NCBI GenBank assembly: GCA_024663395.1
Contig: JANFAH010000041.1
Coordinates: 547,572-611,571, forward strand
Length of the DNA: 64,000 nucleotides
Origin: Pisolithus tinctorius
Taxonomy: Eukaryota > Basidiomycota > Agaricomycetes > Boletales > Pisolithaceae
Reading direction: 5' to 3'
Below are positions 56,481-64,000 of this stretch, one piece after another; position 1 is the first letter of the stretch, and each line of letters begins with the position of its first letter. The position numbers and the translations under genes were made by a program. Under the pieces are notes generated by a model. It did no database searches and was not told the DNA's origin. It worked only from the letters and a program-made list of their open reading frames with translations.

Positions 56481-59480
56481 ATGTATACCTGCAGCACCTG
56501 CCAAGATTCCTTTGACAACAAGGATGTCTACAAGCGTCACAGGAGACAATGTATGGCAAAGGTTGAAACATTCTTCCATGCAGGTTCTGGTAAAAGGATA
56601 TCTGTGCCTAGGAACAGCCAGGGAAACCTTGAGTGTTTTTGTTCTGACCAAGGATGTCCAAGTCCAGACAGGATTTACAAGAATGTGGAAACATTGAAGA
56701 AGCACATGAGCAAGGTGCAGTCCACATGGGTTGGACCACCCAACAAGGGTGGCAGTGCTGTGGATGAGGTAAGCATTTAAGATACGTGTATGCTAATTTC
56801 ACTTGTTAATCAGCATTGTAGAGGGCAGGTCTCCAAGAGCCCATGACATCTGAAGGGCCAGTAGAGGATGTGGTAAGGCCATAGGATACACATGTGCCAA
56901 TACCAACACTGATGATCCATCAAGGTGCAAGCAGACAGCACCACATCTGATGTAATGATGCAAAGTGATGATGTAAGCATTTAAGATACATGTATACTAA
57001 ATCTGTGACTGATGTCAGCAGGCATTGGATGGCATTGACAATGAGGAACAGGTGGGCTGCCCATTTGTATACATGTATCTTAACTGACTTCTGTGCACAG
57101 GGTCATCAATGCAATGATCCCATTGTTGTCACAGAGGCTGACCCACCCATGGAAGTGGTGAGTATCTTGACAATGTGGCCATGCTCTGTCTGATGGTTGT
57201 CCAGGCATATGAAAGGGATGGGTTAATACACCACCCCTACTTGGATGCCATTAACCTTGTGGTGGATCCTCAGCTAAAGGCACTGTGCTGCCTGCTATGT
57301 CAAGTTGCTTTGATTCGAAATGAAGCACTGGCACATCTGCATAACCAGCACAAGGGCTTACAGGTTGACATGGAGCAGTTCCGACAAGTGGTCACACAGT
57401 TGGATGTGGCAGATGACTTCCCTGAGCCCTACTTTACTCAGGTCATCTCCCCTTTCAGAGGCCTGGAGGTTTTGACAGGCATTGGTTGTGGGCACTGTGC
57501 ATATGCCACATCCTCTTCCAAGTGCATGCAGGTCCATCACAGGGAACACCACAGGGATACTGCCACCCCCAAGGATTGGACTGCTTGCAAGATGCAGAGA
57601 TTCAGCAGGAGTGGGAAGGGACGTGTCCTGTTCCAAGTCCATGACACTGCTGCCCCTGCCTGCCCTGTTCCAGTTGACGATGCCATTAGCCATCTTAGAC
57701 AACAGATGGCCCAGGCATCAACATCCAACATGCCACAGGATGAACGTGTCATCAGCCCTTGGCTTCGAACAACCAGGTGGCATGAGCATGTCACTGGCCA
57801 TGATGTGTGCATGCTACGTGACCTGGTAGAGATCCCAAGATGTGATGATGATGGCTTGTTCCCTGGACTCAAGGCAGCAGTGAGGCAGTACTTCAATGAA
57901 GCACTTGACCTCCTCACCATCACTGATGAATTGGTCCTGCAACGATTGAACTCACCAGCACCACTCAAAGAGTGAGTGATTTAAGATACATGTATACTAA
58001 ATTGGTGTGCTAACATTGGACTGACAGAGGCATCAGCAACACTCCCTTCCATCGCCACCAGAATGAGGACACGATGGACACTTACACTGCACCAGTCATT
58101 GCATTGCTATATATGCTGGGGCGAGTGCAGCAGGAGAATAGATACAGCCTACCCTTGCCTGACAGCCTCATTGCAAAGGTCACTGCCCTGGGACCAGCCA
58201 TCAGAGAGGGAGTGGATGTCTCTGCCAGCCTTCACCAAGTCTTGACTGAAGTATGGATGACCAAGTGGCCCAAGACCACTGGCAATCCCATGCCCTGTCC
58301 CACGGAGCGGATGCTGGCCCTGTATACTCTGGAGGGAGATGGAAAGCACAAGGAGCCAGCTGCAGTGACATACTACCTTGCCAGGCTCACCTACTGCATT
58401 CGCTTGGTATGCCTGAAGGAACTGAGGCAACAATCAGAATCAAGATTCAATGGTGTGGAAGAGCTGGCATGTGACGAACTCCAGCCTTGGTTCACCGAGC
58501 ACACCAACTCCCCATTCAGTCGCATCCGAGCACTGCAACATCGTGCCTCCTCCCTTGCATTCCAAACCATGTCTCTCCCTCGCATCTGGTGGACCGACAA
58601 CAAGCAGTGGACAGAACTGCTCTACAAGGGACACAGAGTCCACTTGAAGGACCTTCACACCATGTTTGCAGCCAGTGCAACATCCATTGCTGGCCTGTGG
58701 GAGCACAAGGTCCTGAGGGGAATTAAGATACGTGTATCTTATGCCAGCCTGGCAGATGACCTGGGCAACCACGATGTTGGCTACTCCTTCCTGACGGACA
58801 GGCGCAACACCTGCTTTGCTGACCGTGATGCCCTAAGCAACAAGTTTATCAATGACCCCTCACTGGCTGGCCACTTTGGAGTGTGGAGGGATGGCAGAAT
58901 GATCTGGGACAAGGGAGCCCTGCAGCAGTGGTTGAATGACTATGCTGAATTCCAAGGGGAGCTCCTGCTATGTTGTGAAACCCTCAGTGGTGCACCAGGA
59001 CGTGGCACAGAACTCACCCCTCTCACTTTCTGCAACACCAGGGAGAGGACCCAACGAAATGTGGTCATCCTGGGCCAACATGTTGCCCTACTACGCTGCT
59101 ACCACAAGTCAGCAGCAATGACTGGTCAAGAGAAGCTCATCCCCCATGCATTGGATGCCCTGACTGCTGACCTTGTCATCCAATCCTTGGCACTTGCCCG
59201 TCCATTTGCAGAACTAGCAGCATATTTGTGCTATCCACACCGGCCAGAGGTCCTGCAGCACTACCAAAGCCAACTGTTTGTCAATCACGAGCGCCTCTTC
59301 ACGACCGACAATATCAGCAACTGCATGGCAAAACTTAGTCTGCAGCATCTGCCACTGAAGCTGACAGTGAATCCTAATAATCTAAACCGTCTGCCCAGTT
59401 CCAGTCTCGAAAGCGCCTACTATAAAAGGAAATTCGAAAAAGCGCCTACTATATATGGTAATTGCACAACTCATCGATGA
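56481..59480 (+). CDS. Gene A: subtelomeric zinc-finger / OrsD-like / GRGTE protein (telomere-linked-helicase-type N-terminal part), 3' truncated
   Basis: Exons 56481-56768, 56822-56872, 56925-56972, 57019-57051, 57101-57157, 57205-57971 and 58028-59480 total 2697 nt in one frame (898 residues). Residues 1-95 hold two zinc-finger-like blocks: YTCSTCQDSFDNKDVYKRHR and a C-x-C...C...H one. The 57205 exon has CCLLCQVAL...H and IGCGHCAYA...HHREHH, the OrsD/DUF3505 layout. The last exon carries SGAPGRGTELTPLTF, then VVILGQHVALLRCYHKS, TGQEKLIPHAL. I recall this conserved stretch N-terminal to RecQ-type helicase domains in fungal telomere-linked helicases. No helicase domain follows. Homology to gene B ends at LTVNP (about 59370) and the last about 35 residues are array sequence, so the gene has lost its 3' part. 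Palindrome A occurs in four introns and once in the last exon. Confidence 0.75.
56777..56796 (+). other. Palindrome A site in intron 1 of gene A
   Basis: TTAAGATACGTGTATGCTAA; matches the array palindrome at 17 of 20 positions. Intron 56769-56821. Confidence 0.85.
56981..57000 (+). other. Palindrome A site in intron 3 of gene A
   Basis: TTAAGATACATGTATACTAA within the 46-bp intron 56973-57018; the site fills nearly half of it. Confidence 0.85.
57064..57083 (-). other. Palindrome A site in intron 4 of gene A, inverted
   Basis: TTTGTATACATGTATCTTAA. Its complement matches the intron 3 form with one mismatch, so the orientation is reversed. Intron 57052-57100. Confidence 0.85.
57981..58000 (+). 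other. Palindrome A site in the phase-2 intron of gene A
   Basis: TTAAGATACATGTATACTAA in intron 57972-58027. Gene B has its own palindrome in the intron at the same position and phase (62340-62401). Confidence 0.9.
58723..58742 (+). other. Palindrome A site in the last exon of gene A
   Basis: TTAAGATACGTGTATCTTAT, with 8-bp perfect arms TAAGATAC/GTATCTTA around GT. It reads in frame, at the protein position where gene B also carries its palindrome. A 51-bp in-frame GTGGGA...GCCAG intron spanning it is an alternative. Confidence 0.85.
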
Positions 59481-60620
59481 CTTGTGCAGGCAAAAAAATG
59501 TAAAAAATCACACAGCCACTGAAAGCTGTGTATAGCCACCGAAAGCGCCTACTATATATGGATGAAAGCTGTGTATAGCCACAAAAGCGCCTACCATATA
59601 AGGAAACAGGTTTTATATAGTACAAGGCAACTACACAACTTATTGATGAGTTGCAATGGCCTGACACCAAAAAAATCACACTGCCACTGAAAGCTGTGTA
59701 TAGCCACCGAAAGCGCCTACCATATATGGGTGAAAGCTGTGTATAGCCACAAAAGCACCTACCATATATAGAAACAAGCTGTGCAATGCCCAAGGCAACT
59801 ACACAACTCATCGATGAGTTGCAATGACCTGACACCAAAGAAAAATCATCCTGCCACTGAAAGCTGTGTATAGCCACTGAAAGTGCCTACCATATATGGG
59901 TGAAAGCTGTGTATAGCCACAAAAGCGCCTACCATATATAGCAACAAGCTGTGCAATGCCCAAGGCAACTATGCAACTCATCGATGAGTTGCAATGACCT
60001 GACACCAAAGAAAAATCATCCTGCCACTGAAAGCTGTGTATAGCCACTGAAAGTGCCTACCATATATGGGTGAAAGCTGTGTATAGCCACAAAAGCGCCT
60101 ACCATATATAGCAACAAGCTGTGCAATGCCCAAGGCAACTATGCAACTCATCGATGAGTTGCAATGACCTGACACCAAAGAAAAATCATCCTGCCACTGA
60201 AAGCTGTGTATAGCCACTGAAAGTGCCTACCATATATGGGTGAAAGCTGTGTATAGCCACAAAAGTGCCTACCATATATAGAAACAAGCTGTGCAATGCC
60301 CAAGGCAACTACGCAACTCATCGATGAGTTGCAATGACCTGACACCAAAGAAAAATCATCCTGCCACCAAAAGCTGTGTATAGCCACTGAAAGCACCTAC
60401 CATATATGGGTAAAAGCTGTGTATAGCCACAAAAGCACCTACCATATATAGAAACAAGCTGTGCAATGCCCAAGGCAACTATGCAACTCATCAATGAGTT
60501 GCAATGGTCTGACCACCAAAAAAAAAAATCACACTGCCATTGAAAGCTGTGTATAGCTGCTGAAAAAATTACACTGCCATGCAAAGCACCTACCATGTAT
60601 AGATAACAGCTCTGCATAGC
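59400..60620. repeat. Array B: 170-bp tandem repeats carrying palindrome B
   Basis: About seven units. The palindrome core CAACTCATCGATGAGTTG lies at 59804, 59974, 60144, 60314 and 60484 (period 170), with variant forms at 59467 and 59636. Each unit also has two GAAAGCTGTGTATAGCCAC stretches and two ACC(A)TATATA/G stretches. Frames on the minus strand (79-80 residues repeated) are artefacts. The array replaces the 3' part of gene A and precedes gene B. Confidence 0.95.
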
Positions 60621-60633
60621 CACAGATAGCCAG

Positions 60634-60642
60634 TATATATAG
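60634..60642 (+). promoter_or_regulatory. Candidate TATA box of gene B, derived from array B
   Basis: GTATATATAG about 100 bp before the ATG at 60736, followed by a CT-rich leader (60661-60705) typical of fungal start regions. The same CCATATATAG motif occurs in every array B unit, so the promoter looks like the last, diverged array repeat. Confidence 0.45.
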
Positions 60643-60735
60643 CATCCATTGTGAGAAAGGTATTTCTTTCCTCTTTCCCTCCCTTCATTTTCTTTCTTCT
60701 GATCTCTCTCATCATCACCATCATCACACAGTAGT

Positions 60736-63700
60736 ATGGCTTACACCTGCAGCACCTGTGGAGCAGAGTTTGACAACAAAAATCTACACAACACTCACAA
60801 CAAAAAATGTGTCAGAGTATCAACCTTTACTGCACCTGATGGACAGCAGGTTACAGTGCACAGGACAGGCAGTCTATTCTTATGCTACTGTTCTGAGGCA
60901 TCCTGCCCTAAACCAACAGGGTATTCAACCACAGATGCCTTGAAAGCACACATGAAGAGGGCCAAGTCCACTTGGTTAGGCCCAGAAAAAAAGGTAAATC
61001 AAAGCATTCAACATTCAATTGCAACTGAAAAAACATGTAGAAACAGAGTGAAATGTCATCCTCATCATATAATACTACTGCCTCTGGCCATTCCAGTGCC
61101 ATGGCCCCTTCAACTAGCACCATGTCTGCACAACTCATCGATGAGTTGTGCAATCAAGGATCAGTAAGTGCTGGTTTGCTAGCTTGACAGTGGTCTTTGA
61201 CACCACAATGCAGGCCCCAGCTGGGGATATCAACATGCATTCCCCATCAGCAGAGTCTTCAGCCAGCAGCACAGACAGGGTAAGCTCACCCACCTTTGCA
61301 CAACTCATCGATGACTTATGCAAGTCATTGCAGCATGGACATGGATCCATAGCATCTCCCATGTCAGTGCAAGTGGGGTCTCCAGTCCCAGAGTCCATTC
61401 AAGACATTTCTTTCAAAGTAAGATTAAAAGAATTTGGCAAGCTCGTACTACAAGCCTGATCTCATGGTCACAGTCTTTGCTTCCATCCAAAAAAAACATA
61501 CAAACCACTCAACCAGCCCAGTCACAGCTGTCTGCTGTGGGTGGCCTCATCTACCACCCATATCTCAGCACACTCCACCTGGCTGTCAACAAAGAATTTC
61601 TCTGCCTTGTATGCACAAGTTGCAAGATCACCATTCCCAGAACCAACATGACCAACCACATTGCCACCAATCATTCCATCATGAACGTGGATCAGATCCA
61701 GCTCAATGGTGCCTTGTCAGAAACCAATGTTGCTTCTGTTCTCCCCACAGAAATCAGAGGACCACGAGACATTGTCCAAGGGCTGGCAGTCTGGGATGCA
61801 TTTTCATGTGACCACTGTCCAAAAATCTACACAACAGAGCAGAAAATACAGGACCATCACCAACGAGAACACAAGAATATCACAGCACCACGAGCATGGA
61901 GGATGTGCAGAGCTCAAAGCATGAATGCACAGGGCTATGGCACACATCATATCCTCTGGGAAGTCAAAGAGCCAGCAGTGGCTGATGCCAAAGACATTTC
62001 CACAGGAGCATTGGCAAACAGCCTCCTAAAGGAATTGGAACAAGACTTCTGCATCCCCCCTCAAGCCAATCAAGACTTCTGCATCCCCCCTCAAGCCAAT
62101 CAAGACGAGCGCATGATCACTCCATGGCTCATGACAACACGATGGCATGAATATCTGGCTACTGCTCCACATGAAGTGGAAACCTTGCGAAACCTGGTAG
62201 CAATACCCAAGGACAACGATGAGACCTTGCCTGGACTGCGATTGGCAGTCACTCAGTATTTCAAGCATGCTTTGGACCTTTTGGACACCTCAAATGAGCT
62301 GGTCTTGCAGCGATTGAATTCACCAGACCCAGTCAAAGAGTAAGCACCATCATCACATGCATAACTCATCGATGACTTATGCACACACACCCTCACAACA
62401 GGGGCATCTCAAATACACCATTGCATAGGCACATGCTAGCAAAGACAATGGATGGCTATGTCATCCCAGTGGCTGCTTTGCTGGCCTTTCTCCTTTGCAA
62501 AGTGCCTAGAAGCGAAGAGCTAGCCAATGCATTGCAGACACTACTGGAAGGATTGCAGGGCAGGGCCAATCAAGATGTCATTTGCAAATGCATTCATGCA
62601 GTGTTGATCAGCACCTGGACCATTACCTGGAAACGAATCACACCTGGCACCATTGCAGATCCAACCGAAGAGTGTCTTGCACTCCTGACACTGCAGCGAG
62701 GGGGCACATTCAAGGAACCCAAGGACATCACCAACACCATTGCCAAGTTTACATACTGCATGCGCTTGACATTCCTCATGGAGATCCAGAACTGTGCTGC
62801 ATCCACCGACCCAGAGGTTCAGCACAAAGCATGTGACAGCCTTCAGCCTTGGTTCACTGAAAAAACACTTTCAACATTTGCTCGTCTTCGCTCCCTCCAA
62901 CATCGTGCCAGTGCCATCTCCTATGACACTATGGGCCTGCCAAAAATTTGGTGGAAGGATACTGAAAACTGGACATCCATGCTCTACAAAGGTGAAGAGA
63001 TCCAGTTCAGGGATCTGTGTTCCATGTTTGCAGACACAGAGGCAAGGCTAGTGGAGCTTTGGGAACAATGCATCCTCAATGGCACTGCACAACTCATCGA
63101 TGAGTTGTGCATAGTGGATGACCTCACCAACAGAGAGGTGGGGTATTCCTTTGTTGCAGATCCCAGGAACACTGCATTCAAGTGCAAGGGACAACTTGTC
63201 CAAGCTGCATTGGCAGGTGAAGGAGGGTTTGCTCACTATGCTACAGTCTTGGCTGATGGCAAGGTGCAATGGAACAAGAGGGCACTGAGGACATGGCTTC
63301 AGGACTATGCAGAGATGGGAGCACTGTTGCTGTTGCGAGCAGAAATGCTGAGTGGAGCCCCAGGTCGGGGCACAGAGCTGACTGCCATGACATATCGCAA
63401 CACAAAGACACGGCCCACCCGTAACCTGGTCATGCTTGGCAACCATCTCACCATCCTGTGCCAGTACATGAAGATGACTGCTCTCACTGGACGAGACAAG
63501 ATGATACCACATGCTCTCGATGGCCTGACCAGCAACATCATGATACAAGACTTGGCCCTGGCCTGTCCCTTTGCAGAGATTGCTGCCAAAGTATGCTTCC
63601 CAGACAAGCCAGAGATCAGGCAACTCTACCATGACCACCTGTTTGTCAACTTTGACAGACTGTTTACATCAGAGGACCTTTCAAACATCATGTCCAAATA

Positions 63701-63866
63701 CAGCCTGCCCTGCCTCAAGTTTGCCTTGACCATCAATCCTTGGCGCCACATCCAGACTGCTTGGAAACGCAAGTTCCAATGTCTGGCAGAGGATATCATG
63801 GAGGAGGACATGGTGGACAATGTGGAAGCCACTTCAGGCAGGGCACATGAGGTTAGGTTAGGTTAG
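60736..63866 (+). CDS. Gene B: paralogue of gene A, truncated by the telomere
   Basis: Exons 60736-60993, 61041-61163, 61214-61279, 61334-61417, 61474-62339 and 62402-63866 keep one frame (953 residues as read). Same plan as gene A: YTCSTCGAEFDNKNLHNTH finger, CYCSEASC...H block, OrsD-like region (LCLVCTSCKITI...H; FSCDHCPKIY...HHQREH), then SGAPGRGTELTAMTY, VMLGNHLTILCQYMK, TGRDKMIPHAL. A duplicated QDFCIPPQAN stretch (62044-62103) is a recent 30-bp tandem copy. After LTINPWRHIQTAWKRKFQ about 30 more residues follow, then the frame runs into telomere repeat at 63851, where the stop is telomeric sequence. The helicase part expected in a telomere-linked helicase is absent. Identity to A is moderate, so the duplication is old. 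Confidence 0.75.
61127..61152 (+). other. Palindrome B site in exon 2 of gene B
   Basis: Perfect 26-bp palindrome: TGCA, the core CAACTCATCGATGAGTTG, then TGCA. Read in frame it encodes AQLIDELC. A 36-bp GT...AG segment around it would be too short for a normal intron, so it is taken as exonic. Confidence 0.9.
61297..61322 (+). other. Palindrome B site in an intron of gene B
   Basis: Same core with G-to-C and G-to-A changes in the right arm (GATGACTTATGCA). It lies inside the GTAAGC...GCAG intron 61280-61333, but would also read in frame (AQLIDDLC) if retained. Confidence 0.85.
62358..62383 (+). other. Palindrome B site in the phase-2 intron of gene B
   Basis: TGCATAACTCATCGATGACT followed by TATGCA, in intron 62340-62401. 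Same intron position as the palindrome A site at 57981 in gene A. Confidence 0.9.
63086..63111 (+). other. Palindrome B site in the last exon of gene B
   Basis: Perfect 26-bp palindrome read in frame as TAQLIDELC. It falls after WEQCILNG, aligned with the gene A site after WEHKVLRG. Confidence 0.9.
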
Positions 63867-64000
63867 GGTTAGGTTAGGGTTAGGTTAGGTTAGGGTTAGG
63901 TTAGGTTAGGGTTAGGTTAGGTTAGGTTAGGGTTAGGTTAGGTTAGGTTAGGGTTAGGTTAGGGTTAGGTTAGGTTAGGGTTAGGTGGGTTAGGGTAGGT
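63851..64000 (+). repeat. Telomere repeat, mixed TTAGG and TTAGGG
   Basis: The last 150 bases are TTAGG units with a TTAGGG every second to fourth unit, oriented 5'->3' towards the end as expected for a right-hand telomere. The final 20 bases are less regular. It starts abruptly inside gene B with no spacer. Confidence 0.9.

Noticed and set aside
57981..58000. Palindrome A as merely a splicing branch-site context (…CTAA…)
   Set aside because: The conserved stretch is about 20 bp, also occurs inverted in another intron, in an exon and in every array unit, which a branch site would not explain.
59365..59400. Possible relic of telomere repeat (CCTAATAATCTAAACC) where gene A breaks
   Set aside because: Too short and imperfect to distinguish from chance, though it sits at the breakpoint.
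55300..60620. CRISPR-like arrays
   Set aside because: Repeats are direct, 150 or 170 bp, with no unique spacers, in a eukaryotic subtelomere; they are satellites.
1..64000. tRNA, rRNA or other structured RNA genes
   Set aside because: No cloverleaf-like pairings with conserved A/B boxes or rRNA-like stretches noticed on reading; the two 52-bp hairpins do not fit tRNA.

Overview
The window is nuclear DNA from a filamentous basidiomycete, and its right end is a chromosome end. The evidence is short introns (about 45-70 bp, GT...AG with CTRAY-like branch sites), a NACHT-WD40 gene, a TET/JBP-type dioxygenase gene, a chromodomain Ty3/Gypsy retrotransposon, several protein families I know only from Agaricomycetes, and a TTAGG/TTAGGG repeat occupying the last 150 bases. 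Agaricomycetes is a firm inference; Boletales is only a guess from the style of the repeat remnants. I found no tRNA or rRNA.

Layout. 0-2.5 kb: minus-strand multi-exon gene with an OrsD-like (DUF3505-type) zinc-binding region, running off the left edge. 2.7-11.5 kb: decayed DNA, with a chromodomain-containing remnant, copy 1 of a duplicated hypothetical gene (broken by a stop), a polyubiquitin pseudogene and two hairpin elements. 11.7-22.5 kb: a TET/JBP-like gene cut in two by a complete LTR retrotransposon (13151-20725; matching 527-bp LTRs, 5-bp target duplication). The element also carries an antisense spliced gene with a Zn2Cys6-spaced cysteine motif. 24.2-28.1 kb: NACHT-WD40 (NLR-like) gene with near-identical WD repeats. 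30.8-32.3 kb: copy 2 of the duplicated gene, intact. 33.8-34.2 kb: sterol-dehydrogenase (Erg26-like) fragment. 36.2-41.8 kb: broken Pan1/intersectin-like gene. 43.2-44.45 kb: 45-bp minisatellite. 44.7-47.1 kb: hypothetical multi-exon gene. 48.9-53.7 kb: large Ulp1-like protease gene with two in-frame TGA codons, divergent from a BAH-PHD gene (53.8-55.05 kb).

The last 9 kb hold two tandem [array + gene] units pointing at the telomere. Unit A is a 150-bp array plus gene A (56481-59480); unit B is a 170-bp array plus gene B (60736-63866). The two genes are diverged paralogues with zinc-finger, OrsD-like and GRGTE-motif regions. They resemble the part that precedes the helicase in fungal telomere-linked helicases, and each is truncated, A by array B and B by the telomere repeat. 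Each unit has its own palindrome (about 20 bp in A, 26 bp in B), present in every array repeat and again inside that unit's gene, mainly in introns. Two positions match between genes although the palindrome sequences are unrelated. This is the strongest candidate here for an undescribed system.

A second theme is cytosine methylation: CpG-to-TpG changes separate the duplicated loci, several breaks are CGA-to-TGA stops, and the TET/JBP-like gene has itself been hit by a young retrotransposon.
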